DNA from: Mallotus nudiflorus
Taxonomy: Eukaryota; Streptophyta; Magnoliopsida; Malpighiales; Euphorbiaceae
Direction of reading: 5' to 3'
Assembly (NCBI GenBank): GCA_947683625.1
Contig: CANTUR010002338.1
Coordinates: forward strand, 1 to 64,000
Length of the DNA stretch: 64,000 nucleotides
Of this stretch, positions 12,651 to 25,570 are shown piece after piece. Under the pieces are notes generated by a model that was not told where the DNA came from, did no database searches, and was given only the letters and a program-made list of their open reading frames with translations. Position numbers and translations under genes: made by a program. Every line of letters begins with the position of its first letter. The first letter of the stretch is position 1.

Positions 12651-15600
12651 ATGGGCCTAAACTTAGGTTTTTGGGCCCGAAAACATGGGTTTTTAGGCCC
12701 AAAGTTAAATCGCTACAGACGCAGTGTGTAGCGCCCATTATAGCCCTCTGAGTCAGCTTCGATTTGATATATTATAGGCCCCGTGGGTCAACCGATGCCG
12801 CCACGAACGTCCATTTGAAGCCCAAGTGCGCAAGCCCACTCTATCAAATCCATGGGCCTAAAAATGGGTTTTTGGGCCCAAAGACAAATCGCTATAGATG
12901 GGCTTTAGGGCCCGCACCATAGCCCTCTGAGTCAGCTTTGATTTGATATATTCTGGGCCACGTGGGTCGACCCATGCCGCCACGAACATCCATTTGAAGC
13001 CCAAGTCCCCAAACCCACTCTATCAAATCCGTGGGCCTAAACATGGGTTTTTGGGCCCAAAGATAAATCGCTATAGATTGGTTTTATGGCCCGCACTATA
13101 GCCCTTTGAGTCAGCTTCGATTTGATATATTATGGGCCCCGTGGGTCGACCCATACCGCCAAGAACGTCCATTTCAAGCCCAGGTGCCCAAGCCCACTCT
13201 ATCAAATCCGTGGGCCTAAACATGGTATTTTGGGCCCAAAGACAAATCGCTATAGATGGGCTTTATGGCCCGCACTATAGCCCTCTGAGTCAGCTTCGAT
13301 TTCATATATTATGGGCCCCGTGGGTCGACCCATGCCGCCACGAACGTCCATTTGAAGGCCAAGTGCCCAAGCCCACTCTATCAAATCCATAGGCCTAAAC
13401 ATTGGTTTTTGGGCCCAAAGACAAATCGCTATAGATGGGCTTTATGGCCCGCACTATAGCCCTCGGAGTTAGCTTCGATTTGATATATTGTGGGCCCCGT
13501 GGGTCAACCGACGCCGCCATGAACGTCCATTTGAAGCCCAAGTACGCAAGCCCACAATCAAATCCATGGCCTAAACTTAGGTTTTTGGGCCCGAAAACAT
13601 GGGTTTTTGGGCCCGAAGTTCAATCGCTACAGACGCAGTTTGTACCGCCCATTATAGCCCTCTGAGTCAGGCTTCGATTTGATATATTCTGGGCCTCATG
13701 GGTCAACCGATGCCGCCACGAACGTCCATTTGAAGCCCTAGTGCGCAAGCCCACTCTATCAAATCTATGGGCCTAAACATTGGTTTTTGAGTCCAAGACA
13801 AATCGCTATAGATGGGCTTTATCTCCTGTACTATAGCCCTCTGAGTCAGCTTCGATTTGATATATTATAGGCCCCATGGGTCAACCGACTCCGACATGAA
13901 CGTCCATTTGAAGCCCAAGTGCGCAAGCCCACAATCAAATCCATGGGCCTAATCTTAGGTTTTTGGGCCCGAAAACATGGGTCTTTGGGCCCGAAGTTAA
14001 ATTGCTATAGATGTAGTTTGTAGTGCCCATTATAGCCCTCTGATTCAGTTTTGATTGGATATATTATGGGCCCCGTGGGTCAACCGATGCCGCCACGAAT
14101 GTCCATTTGAAGCCCAAGTGCACAAGCCCACTCTATCAAATCCATGGGCCTAAACATGGGTTTTTGGGCCCAAAGACAAATCGCTATAGATGGGCTTTAG
14201 GGCCCGCACCATAGCCCTCTGAGTCAGCTTTGATTTGATATATTCTGGGCCACGTGGGTCGACCCATGCCGCCACGAACGTCCCTTTGAAGCCCAAGTGC
14301 CCAAACCCACTCTATCAAATCCGTGGGCCTAAACATGGGTTTTTGGGCCCAAAGACAAATCGCTATAGATGGGTTTTATGGCCCGCACTATATCCCTTTG
14401 AGTCAGCTTCGATTTGATATATTATGGGCCCCGTGAGTCGACCCATGCCGCCAAGAACGTCCATTTCAAGCCCAGGTGCCCAAGCCCACTCTATCAAATC
14501 CATGGGCCTAAACATGGGTTTTTGGGCCCAAAGACAAATCGCTATAGATGGGCTTTATGGCCCACACTATAACCCTCTGAGTCAGCTTCGATTTGATATA
14601 TTATGGGCCCGTGGTTCAACCGACTCCGCCACAAACATCCATTTGAACCCCAAGTGCGCAAGCCCACAATCAAATCCATGGGCCTAAACTTAGGTTTTTG
14701 GGCCCGAAAACATGGGTTTTTGGGCCCGAAGTTAAATCGCTACAGACGCAGTGTGTAGCACCCATTATAGCCCTCTGAGTCAGCTTTGATTTGATATATT
14801 ATGGGCCCCGTGGGTCAACCGATGCCGCCACGAACGTCCATTTGAAGCCCAAGTGCGCAAGCCCACTCTATCAAATCCATGGGCCTAAATATTGGTTTTT
14901 GGGTCCAAAGACAAATCGCTATAGATGGGCTTTATGGCCCGCACGATAGCCCTCTGAGTCAGCTTCGATTTGATATATTGTGGACCCCGTGGGTCAACCA
15001 ACGCCGACACGAACGTCCATTTGAAGCCTAAGTGCGCAAGCCCACAATCAAATCCATGGGCCTAAACTTAGGTTTTTGGGCCCGAAAACATGGGTTTTTG
15101 GGCCCGAAGTTAAATTGCTATAGACGCAGTTTATAGTGCCCATTATAGCCCTCTGAGTCAGCTTTGAATTGATATATTATGGGCCCCGTGGGTCAACCGA
15201 TGCCGCCACGAACGTCCATTTGAAGCCTAAGTGCGCAAGCCCACTCTATCAAATCCATGGGCCTAAACATGGGTTTTTGGGCCTACAGACAAATCGCGAT
15301 AGATGGGCTTTATGGTCCACACTATAGCCCTCTGAGTGAGCTTCAATTTCATATATTATGGGCCCCGTGGATCGACCCATGCCGCCACGAAGGTCAATTT
15401 GAAGCCCAAGTGCCCAAGCCCACTCTATCAAATCCATGGGCCTAAACATGGGTTTTTGGGCCCAAAGACAAATCGCTATAGATGGGTTTTATGGCCCGCA
15501 CTATAGACCTTTGAGTCAACTTCGATTTGATCTATTATAGGCCCCGTGGGTCGACCCATGCCGCCAAGAACGTCCATTTCAAGCCCAGGTGCCCAAGCCC

Positions 15601-15790
15601 ACTCTATCAAATCCATGGGCCTAAACATGGGTTTTTGGGCCCAAAGACAAATCGCTATAGATGGGCTTTATGGCCCGCACTATAGCCCTCTGAGTCAGCT
15701 TTGATTTGATATATTGTGGGCCCGTGGTTCAACCGATGCCGTCACAAACGTCCATTTGAAGGCCAAGTGCGCAAGCCCACAATCAAATCC
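12651..15790. repeat. ~2.77-kb duplication in block A, copy 2 (complete, 3,140 bp)
   Basis: This copy retains the two monomers missing from copy 1 (the ATATTGGTTTTTGGGTCC monomer near 14888 and its neighbour). It aligns with block B 25571-28734. The first part, up to about 13.8 kb, still carries indel noise; the rest is clean. Confidence 0.85.
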
Positions 15791-17082
15791 ATGGGCCTAA
15801 ACTTAGGTTTTTGGGCTCGAAAACATGGGTTTTTGGGCCCGAAGTTAAATCGCTACAGACGCAGTGTGTAGCGCCCATTATAGCCCTCTAAGTCAGCTTT
15901 GATTTGATATATTATGGGCCCCGTGGGTCAACTGATGCCGCCACGAACGTCCATTTGAAGCCCAAGTGCGCAAGCCCACTCTATCAAATCCATGGGCCTA
16001 AACATGGGTTTTTGGGCCCAAAGACAAATCGCTATAGATGGGCTTTAGGGCCCGCACCATAGCCCTCTGAGTCAGCTTTGATTTGATATATTCTAGGCAA
16101 CGTGGGTCGACCTATGCCGCCACGAACATCCATTTGAAGCCCAAGTCCCCAAACCCACTCTATCAAATCCGTGGGCCTAAACATGGGTTTTTGGGCCCCA
16201 AGATAAATCGCTATAGATTGGTTTTATGGCCCGCACTATAGCCCTTTGAGTCAGTTCGATTTGATATATTATGGGCCCCGTGGGTCGACCCATACCGCCA
16301 AGAACGTCCATTTCAAGCCCAGGTGCCCAAGCCCACTCTATCAAATCCGTGGGCCTAAACATGGGATTTTGGGCCCAAAGACAAATCGCTATAGATGTTC
16401 TTTATGGCCCGCACTATAGCCCTCTGAGTCAGCTTCGATTTCATATATTATGGGCCCCGTGGGTCGACCCATGCCGCCACGAACGTCCATTTGAAGGCCA
16501 AGTGCCCAAGCCCACTCTATCAAATCCATGGGCCTAAACATTGGTTTTTGGGCCCAAAGACAAATCGCTATAGATGGGCTTTATGGCCCGGACTATAGCC
16601 CTCGGAGTTAGCTTCGATTTGATATATTGTGGGCCCCGTGGGTCAACCGACACCGCCATGAACGTCCATTTGAAGCCCAAGTGCGCAAGCCCACAATCAA
16701 ATCCATGGGCCTAAACTTAGGTTTTTGGGCCCGAAAACATGGGTTTTTGGGCCCAAAGTTAAATCGCTACAGACGCAGTGTGTAGTACCCATTATAGCCC
16801 TCTGAGTCAGCTGCGATTTGATATATTATGGGCCCCTTGGGTCAACCGATGCCGCCACGAACGTCCATTTGAAGCCCAAGTGCGCAAGCCCACTCTATCA
16901 AATCCATGGGCCTAAACATTGGTTTTTGGGTCCAAAGACAAATCGCTATAGATGGGCTTTATCTCCCGCACTATAGCCCTCTGAGTCAACTTTGATTTGA
17001 TATATTATGGGCCCCGTGGGTCAACCGATGCCGACACGAGCGTCCATTTGAAGCCCAAGTGCGCAAGCCCACAATCAAATCC

Positions 17083-17261
17083 ATGGGCCTAAACTTAGGT
17101 TTTTGGGCCCGAAGTTAAATTGCTACAGATGTAGTTTGTAATGCCGATTATAGCCCTCTGAGTGAGCTTTGATTGGATATATTATGGGCCCCGTGGGTCA
17201 ACCGATGCCGCCACGAACATCCATTTGAAGCCGAAGTGCGCAAGCCCACTCTATCAAATCC
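17083..17261 (+). repeat. Long-type body without the 22-bp unit (179 bp)
   Basis: CTAAACTTAGGTTTTTGGG is followed directly by CCCGAAGTTAAATTGC. The length is 179 bp. The block-B twin is at 30027. Confidence 0.87.
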
Positions 17262-18349
17262 ATGGGTCTAAACATGGGTTTTTGGGCCCAAAGACAAATC
17301 GCTATAGATGGGCTTTAGGGCCCGCACCATAGCCCTCTGAGTCAGCTTTGATTTGATATATTCTGGGCCATGTGGGTCGACCCATGCCGCCACGAATGTC
17401 CATTTGAAGCCCAAGTACCCAAACCCACTCTATCAAATCCGTGGGCCTAAACATGGGTTTTTGGGCCCAAAGACAAATCGCTATAGATGGGTTTTATGGC
17501 CCACTATAGCCCTTTGAGTCAGCTTCGATTTGATATATTATGAGCCCCGTGGGTCGACCCATGCCGCGAAGAACGTCCATTTCAAGCCCAGGTGCCCAAG
17601 CCCACTCTATCAAATCCATGGGCCCAAACATGGGTTTTTGGGCCCAAAGACAAATCGCTATAGATGGGCTTTATAGCCCCCAATATAGCCCTCTATGTCA
17701 GCTTCGATTTGATATATTGTGGGCCCGTGGTTCAACCGATGCCGCCACAAACGTCCATTTGAAGCCCAAGTGCGCAAGCCCACAATCAAATCCATGGGCC
17801 TAAACTTAGGTTTTTGGGCCCGAAAACATGGGTTTTTGGGCCCGAAGTAAAATCGCTACAGACGCAGTTTGTAGTGTCCATTATAGCCCTCGGAGTCAGC
17901 TTTGATTTGATATATTATGGGCCCGTGGGTCAGCCGATGCCGCCACGAACGTCCATTTGAAGCCCAAGTGCGCAAGCCCACTCTATCAAATCCATGGGCC
18001 TAAACATGGGTTTTTGGGCCCAAAGACAAATCGCGATAGATGGGCTTTATGGTCCACACTATAGCCCTCTGAGTTAGCTTTCATTTCATATATTATGGGC
18101 CCCGTGGGTCGACCCATGCCGCCACGAACGTCAATTTAAAGCCCAAGTGCCCAAGCCCACTCTATCAAATCCATGGGCCTAAACATGGGTTTTTGGGCCC
18201 AAAGACAAATCGCTATAGATGGGCTTTAAGGCCCGTACTATGGCCCTCGAAGTCAGCTTCGATTTGATATATTGTGGGCCCCGCGGTTCAACCGACGCCG
18301 CCACGAACGTCCATTTGAAGCCCAAGTGCGCAAGCCCATAATCAAATCC

Positions 18350-18528
18350 ATGGGCCTAAACTTGGGTTTTTGGGCCTGAAGTTAAATTGCTACAGATGTA
18401 GTTTGTAGTGGCCATTATAGCCCTCTGAGTCAGCTTTGATTGGATATATTATGGGCCCCGTGGGTCAACAGATGTCGCCACGAACGTCCATTTGAAGCCC
18501 AAGTGCGCAAGCCCACTCTATCAAATCC
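18350..18528 (+). repeat. Long-type body without the 22-bp unit (179 bp)
   Basis: The monomer has the long-type GAAGTTAAATTGCTACAG body, but GGGCCTGAAG follows the first T-run directly, so it is 179 bp. The A counterpart is 354-532. It could be ancestral or a 22-bp deletion. Confidence 0.85.
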
Positions 18529-19622
18529 ATGGGCCTAAACATGGGTTTTTGGGCCCAAAGACAAATCGCTATAGATGGGCTTTATGGCCCGCACCATAGC
18601 CCTCTAACTCAGCTTTGATTTGATATATTCTGGGCCATGTGGGTCGACCCATGCCGCCACGACCGTCCATTTGAAGCCCAAGTGCCCAAACCCACTCTAT
18701 CAAATCTGTGGGCCTAAACATGGGTTTTTGGGCCCAAAGACAAATCGCTATAGATGGGTTTTATGGCCCGCACTATAGCCCTTTGAGTCAGCTTCGATTT
18801 GATATATTAAAGGCCCCGTGGGTCGACCCATGCCGCCAAGAACGTCCATTTCAAGCCCAGGTGCCCAAGCCCACTCTATCAAATCCATGGGCCTAAACAT
18901 GGGATTTTGGGCCCAAAGACAAATCGCTATAGATGGGCTTTATGGCCCATACTATAGCCCTCTGAGTCAGCTTTGATTTGATATATTATGGGCCCCGTGG
19001 GTCAATCGATGCCACCACGAACGTCCATTTGAAGCCCAAGTGCCCAAGCCCACTCTATCAAATCCATGGGCCTAAACATGGGATTTTGGGCCCAAAGACA
19101 AATCGCGATAGATGGGCTTTATGGTCCACACTATAGCCCTCTGAGTTAGCTTCGATTTCATATATTATGGGCCCCGTGGGTTGACCCATGTCGCCATGAA
19201 CGTCAATTTGAAGCCCAAGTGCCCAAGCCCACTCTATCAAATCCATGGGCCTAAACATGGGTTTTTGGGCCCAAAGACAAATCGCTATAGATGGGGTTTA
19301 TGGCCCGCACTATAGCCCTCGGAGTCAGCTTCGATTTGATATATTGTGGGCCCTGTGGTTCAACCGACGCCGCCACGAACGACCATTTGAAGCCCAAGTG
19401 CGCAAGGCCACAGTCAAATCCATGGGCCTAAACTTAGGTTTTTGGGCCCGAAAACATGGGTTTTTGGGCCCGAAGTTAAATTGCTACAGATGTAGTTTGT
19501 AGTGCCCATTATATCCCTCTGAGTTAGCTTTGATTGGATATATTATGGGCCCCGTGGGTCAACCGATGCCGCCACGAACGTCCATTTGAAGCCCAAGTGC
19601 GCAAGCCCACTCTATCAAATCC
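18529..19622. repeat. 1,094-bp six-monomer HOR unit, copy 1 of a tandem pair
   Basis: Monomers start at 18529, 18708, 18887, 19066, 19245 and 19422 (four of 179, then 177 and 201 bp). Order of markers: CTAACTCAG; TTAAAGGCCCC; GTCAATCGATGCCACC; CGCGATAG with TTGACCCATGTCGCC; GATGGGGTTTATGG with GAACGACC; then the long monomer with GATTGGATATATT. The following unit repeats it almost base for base. Confidence 0.93.
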
Positions 19623-20716
19623 ATGGGCCTAAACATGGGTTTTTGGGCCCAAAGACAAATCGCTATAGATGGGCTTTAGGGCCCGCACCATAGCCCTCTA
19701 ACTCAGCTTTGATTTGATATATTCTGGGCCATGTGGGTCGACCCATGCCGCCACGACCGTCCATTTGAAGCCCAAGTGCCCAAACCCACTCTATCAAATC
19801 TGTGGGCCTAAACATGGGTTTTTGGGCCCAAAGACAAATCGCTATAGATGGGTTTTATGGCCCGCACTATAGCCCTTTGAGTCAGCTTCGATTTGATATA
19901 TTAAAGGCCCCGTGGGTCGACCCATGCCGCCAAGAACGTCCATTTCAAGCCCAGGTGCCCAAGCCCACTCTATCAAATCCATGGGCCTAAACATGGGATT
20001 TTGGGCCCAAAGACAAATCGCTATAGATGGGCTTTATGGCCCATACTATAGCCCTCTGAGTCAGCTTTGATTTGATATATTATGGGCCCCGTGGGTCAAT
20101 CGATGCCACCACGAACGTCCATTTGAAGCCCAAGTGCCCAAGCCCACTCTATCAAATCCATGGGCCTAAACATGGGATTTTGGGCCCAAAGACAAATCGC
20201 GATAGATGGGCTTTATGGTCCACACTATAGCCCTCTGAGTTAGCTTCGATTTCATATATTATGGGCCCCGTGGGTTGACCCATGTCGCCATGAACGTCAA
20301 TTTGAAGCCCAAGTGCCCAAGCCCACTCTATCAAATCCATGGGCCTAAACATGGGTTTTTGGGCCCAAAGACAAATCGCTATAGATGGGGTTTATGGCCC
20401 GCACTATAGCCCTCGGAGTCAGCTTCGATTTGATATATTGTGGGCCCTGTGGTTCAACCGACGCCGCCACGAACGACCATTTGAAGCCCAAGTGCGCAAG
20501 GCCACAGTCAAATCCATGGGCCTAAACTTAGGTTTTTGGGCCCGAAAACATGGGTTTTTGGGCCCGAAGTTAAATTGCTACAGATGTAGTTTGTAGTGCC
20601 CATTATATCCCTCTGAGTTAGCTTTGATTGGATATATTATGGGCCCCGTGGGTCAACCGATGCCGCCACGAACATCCATTTGAAGCCCAAGTGCGCAAGC
20701 CCACTCTATCAAATCC
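19623..20716. repeat. 1,094-bp six-monomer HOR unit, copy 2 of a tandem pair
   Basis: This is an exact-length repeat of the previous unit; the shared open frames fall exactly 1,094 bp later. Very few differences were noticed, for example AACATCC near 20674 against AACGTCC in copy 1. The near-identity points to a recent duplication. A third CTAACTCAG monomer starts at 20717, then the sequence changes to the GATTTCATATGTTAAAGG variant. Confidence 0.93.
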
Positions 20717-22209
20717 ATGGGCCTAAACATGGGTTTTTGGGCCCAAAGACAAATCGCTATAGATGGGCTTTAGGGCCCGCACCATAGCCCTCTAACTCAG
20801 CTTTGATTTGATATATTCTGGGCCATGTGGGTCGACCCATGCCGCCACGACCGTCCATTTGAAGCCCAAGTGCCCAAACCCACTCTATCAAATCCGTGGG
20901 CCTAAACATGGGTTTTTGGGCCCAAAGACAAATCGCTATAGATGGGTTTTATGGCCCGCACTATAGCCCTTTGAGTCAGCTTCGATTTCATATGTTAAAG
21001 GCCCCGTGGGTCGACCCATGCCGCCAAGAACGTCCATTTCAAGCCCAGGTGCCCAAGCCCACACTATCAAATCCATGGGCCTAAACATGGGTTTTTGGGC
21101 CCAAAGACAAATCGCTATAGATGGGCTTTATGGCCCGCACTATAGCTCTCTGAGTCAGCTTCGATTTGATATATTGTGGGCCCGTGGTTCAACCGATGCC
21201 GCCATAAACGTCCATTTGAAGCCCAAGTGCGCAAGCCCACAATCAAATCCATGGGCCTAAACTTAGGTTTTTGGGCCCGAAAACATGGGTTTTTGGGCCC
21301 GAAGTTAAATCACTACAGACGTAGTTTATAGCGCCAATTATAGCCCTTTGAGTCAGCCTCGATTTGATATATTATAGGCCCCGTGGGTCAACCGATGCCG
21401 CCACGAACGTCCATTTGAAGCCCAAGTGCGCAAGCCCACTCTATCAAATCCATGGGCCTAAACATGGGTTTTTGGGTCCAAAGACAAATCGCTATAGATG
21501 GGCTTTCTCTCCCGCACTATAGCCCTCTGAGTCAGCTTCGATTTGATATATTGTGGGTCCCGTGGGTCGACCGACGCCGACACGAACGTCCATTTGAAGC
21601 CCAAGTGCGCAAGCCCACAATTAAATCCATGGGCCTAAACTTAGGTTTTTGGGCCCGAAAACATGGGTTTTTGGGCCCGAAGTTAAATCGCTACAGGTGC
21701 AGTTTGTAGTGCCCATTATAGCCCTCTGAGTCAGCTCTGATTTGATATATTATGGGCCCCGTGGGTCAACCGATGCCGCCACGAACATCCTTTTGAAGCC
21801 CAAGTGCGCAAGCCCACTTTATCAAATCCATGGGCCTAAACATGGGTTTTTGGGCCCAAAGACAAATCGCGATAGATGGGCTTTATGGTCCACACTATAG
21901 CCTTCTGAGTGAGCTTCGATTTCATATATTATGGGCCCCGTGGGTCGACCCATGCCGCCACGAAGGTCAATTTGAAACCCAAGTGCCCAAGCCCACTCTA
22001 TCAAATCCATGGGCCTAAACATGGGTTTTTGGGCCCAAAGACAAATCGCTATAGATGGGGCTTTATGGCCCACACTATAGCCCTCGGAGTCAGCTTCGAT
22101 TTGATATATTGTGGGCCCCATGGTTCAACCGACGCCGCCACGAACGTCCATTTGAAGCCCAAGTGCGCAAGCCCACCATCAAATCCATGGGCCTAAACTT
22201 AGGTTTTTT

Positions 22210-22259
22210 GGGCCCGAAAACATGGGTTTTTGGGCTCGAAAACATGGGTTTTTGGGCCC
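22210..22259 (+). repeat. 22-bp nested repeat, triple GGGCCC register
   Basis: Block-B counterpart of the 3123 site. Registers are at 22210, 22232 and 22254, with the same middle GGGCTC, so the expansion predates the A/B duplication. Confidence 0.92.
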
Positions 22260-25200
22260 GAAGTTAAATCGCTACAAACGCAGTGCATAGCGCCCATTAT
22301 AGCCCTCTGAGTCAGCTTCGATTTGATATACTATGGGCCCCGTGGGTCAACCGATGCCGCCACGAACGTCCATTTGAAGCCCAAGTGCACAAGCGCACTC
22401 TATCAAATCCATGGGCCTAAACATGGGTTTTTGGGTCCAAAGACAAATCGCTATAGATGGGCTTTATCTCCTGCACTATAGCCCTCTGAGTCAGCTTCGA
22501 TTTGATATATTGTGGGCCCCGTGGGTCGACCGACGCCGACACGAACATCCATTTGAAGCCCAAGTGCGCAAGCCCACAATCAAATCCATGGGCCTAAACT
22601 TAGGTTTTTGGCCCCAAAAACATGGGTTTTTGGTCCCGAAGTTAAATCGCTATAGAATTAGTTTGTAGTGCCCATTATAGCCCTCTGAGTCAGCTTTGAT
22701 TTGATATATTATGGGCCCCGTGGGTCAACCGATGCCGCCACGAACGTCCATTTGAAGCCCAAGTGCGCAAGCCCACTCTATCAAATCCATGGGCCTAAAC
22801 ATGGGTTTTTGGGCCCAAAGACAAATCGCGATAGATGGGCTTTATGGTCCACACTATAGCCCTCTGAGTGAGCTTTGATTTCATATATTATGGGCCCCGT
22901 GGGACGACCCATGCCGCCACGAAGTTCAATTTGAAGCCCAAGTGCGCAAGCCCACTCCATCAAATCCATGGGCCTAAACATGGGTTTTTGGGACCAAAGA
23001 CAAATAGCTATAGATGGGTTTTATGGCCCGCACTATAGCCCTCGGAGTCAGCTTCGATTTGATATATTATGGGGCCCGTGGTTCAACCGACGCCGCCACG
23101 AACGTCCATTTGAAGCCCAAGTGCGCAAGCCCACAATCAAATCCATGGGCCTGAACTTAGGTTTTTAGGCCCGAAAACATGGGTTTTTGGGCCCTGAGTT
23201 AAATTGCTACAGATGCAGTTTGTAGTGCCCATTATAACCCTTTGAGTCAGCTTTGATTGGATATATTATGGGCCTCTTGGGTCAACCGATACCGCCACGA
23301 ACGTCCATTTGAAGCCCAAGTGCGCAAGCACACTCTATCAAATCCATGGGCCTAAACATGGGATTTTTGGGCCCAAAGACAAATCGCTATAGATGGGCTT
23401 TATGGCCCGAACTATAGCCCTCGGAGTCAGCTTCGATTTGATATATTGTGGGCCTCGTGGTTCAACCGACGCCGCCACGAACGTCCATCTGAAGCCCAAG
23501 TGCGCAAGCCCACAATCAAATCCATGGGCCTAAACTTAGGATTTTGGGCCCGAAAACATGGGTCTTTGGGCCCGAAGTTAAATTGCTACAGATGTAGTTT
23601 GTAGTGCCCATTATAGCCCTCTGAGTCAGCTTTGATTGGATATATTATGGGCCCCGTGGGTCAACCGATGCCGCCACGAATGTCCATTTGAAGCCCAAGT
23701 GCGCAAGCCCACTCTATCAAATCCATGGGCCTAAACATGGGTTTTTGGGCCCAAAGACAAATCGCTATAGATGGGCTTTAGGGCCCGCACCATAGCCCTC
23801 TGAGTCAGCTTTGATTTGATATATTCTGGGCCACGTGGGTCGACCCATGCCGCCACGAACGTCCATTTGAAGCCCAAGTGCCCAAACCCCCTCTATCAAA
23901 TCCGTGGGCCTGAACATGGGTTTTTGGGCCCAAAGACAAATCGCTATAGATGGGTTTTATGGCCCGCACTATAGCCCTTTGAGTCAGCTTCGATTTGATA
24001 TATTATGGGCCCCGTGGGTCGACCCATGCCGCCAAGAACGTCCATTTCAAGCCCAGGTGCCCAAGCCCACTCTATCAAATCCATGGGCCTAAACATGGGT
24101 TTTTGGGCCCAAAGACAAATCGCTGTAGATGGGCTTTATGGCCCGCACTATAGCCCTCTGAGTCAGCTTCGATTTGATATATTATGGGCCCGTGGTTCAA
24201 CCGATGCCGCCACAAACGTCCATTTGAAGCCCAAGTGCACAAGCCCACAATCAAATCCATGGGCCTAAACTTAGGTTTTTGGGCCCGAAAATGTGGGTTT
24301 TTAGGCCCGAAGTTAAATCGCTACAGATGCAGTTTGTAGTGCCCATTATAGCCCTCTAAGTCAGCTTCGATTTGATATATTATGGGCCCCGTGGGTCAAC
24401 CGATGCCGCCACGAACGTCCATTTGAAGCCCAAGTGCGCAAGCCCATTCTATCAAATCCATGGGCCTAAACATGGGTTTTTGGGTCCAAAGACAAATCGC
24501 TATAGATAGGCTTTATTTCTCGCACTATAGCCCTCTGAGTCAGCTTCGATTTGATATATTGTGGGCTCCGTGGGTCGACCGACGCCGACACGAACGTCCA
24601 TTTGAAGCCCAAGTGCGCAAGCCCACAATCAAATCCATGGGCCTAAACTTAGGTTTTTGGGCCCGAAAACATGGGTTTTTCGGCCCGAAGTTAAATCGCT
24701 ACAGATGCAGTCTGTGGTGCCCATTATAGCCCTCTGAGTCAGCTTTGATTTGATATATTATGGGCCCCGTGGGTCAACCGATGCCGCCACGAATGTCCAT
24801 TTGAAGCCCAAGTGCGCAAGCCCACTCTATCAAATCCATGGACCTAAACATGGGTTTTTGGGCCCAAAGACAAATCGCGATAGATGGGCTTTATGGTCCA
24901 CACTATAGCCCTCTGAGTGAGCTTCGATTTCATATATTTTGGGCCCCGTGGGTCGACCCATGCCGCCACGAACGTCAATTTGAAGCCCAAGTGCCCAAGC
25001 CCACTCTATCAAATCCATGGGCCTAAACATGGGATTTTGGGCCCAAAGACAAATCGCTATAGATGGGCTTTATGGCCCGTACTATAGCCCTCAGAGTCAG
25101 CATTGATTTGATATATTGTGGGCCCCGTGGTTCAACCGACGCCGCCACGAACGTCCATTTGAAGCCCAAGTACGCAAGGCCACAATCAAATCCATGGGCC

Positions 25201-25570
25201 TAAACTTAGGTTTTTGGGCCCGAAAACATGGGTTTTTGGGCCCGAAGTTAAATTGCTACAGATGTAGTTTATAGTGCCCATTATAGCCCTCTGAGTTAGC
25301 TTTGATTGGATATATTATGGACCCCGTGGGTCAACCGATGCCGCCACGAACGTCCATTTGAAGCCCAAGTGCGCAAGCCCACTCTATCAAATCCATGGGC
25401 CTAAACATGGGTTTTTGGGCTCAAAGACAAATCGCTATAGATGGGCTTTATGGCCTGCACTATAGCCCTCTGAGTTAGCTTCGATTTGATATATTGTGGG
25501 CCCGTGGTTCAACCGATGCCGCCACAAACGTCCATTTGAAGGCCAAGTGCGCAAGCCCACAATCAAATCC

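Larger units (their letters stand above)
1..13800. other. Zone of frequent one-base indels (probable low consensus quality)
   Basis: Compared with its paralogues this stretch has many single-base insertions and deletions, mostly in homopolymers. Examples are GTCCACCACTATAG near 55, GACCCCATG near 115, GCCGCCCACG near 301, GGGTTTTTTGGG near 1642, GTGGGGTCGAC near 1916, AGCCCCTCTGAG near 9776 and 10156, GTCCCATTTG near 9842, and GTCCAAGACAAAT near 13793. Block B has the regular form at each matching place I checked. The excess stops at about 13.8 kb, inside a repeat copy that otherwise continues unchanged. That pattern fits unpolished long-read consensus better than biology. The right edge is approximate. 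Confidence 0.75.
1..17993. repeat. Block A: first copy of the ~12.7-kb segment, with extra internal duplications
   Basis: Block A aligns in order with block B. Position 1 matches 17998, about 3700 matches 22784, about 9149 matches 24838, 13132 matches 26052, and 17540 matches 30484. The offset steps from +17997 to about +19085, then +15690, then +12920 and +12944. Those steps reveal one 1,094-bp unit missing from A, two extra duplications in A (about 3.39 and 2.77 kb) and a 22-bp unit missing from A. Subfamily markers are the CGCGATAG/GAGTGAG/TTTCATATATT monomers, the GACCGACGCCGACACG monomers, and long monomers reading GAAGTTAAAT. The window begins four bases into a monomer, so the true left edge is unknown. 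Confidence 0.9.
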
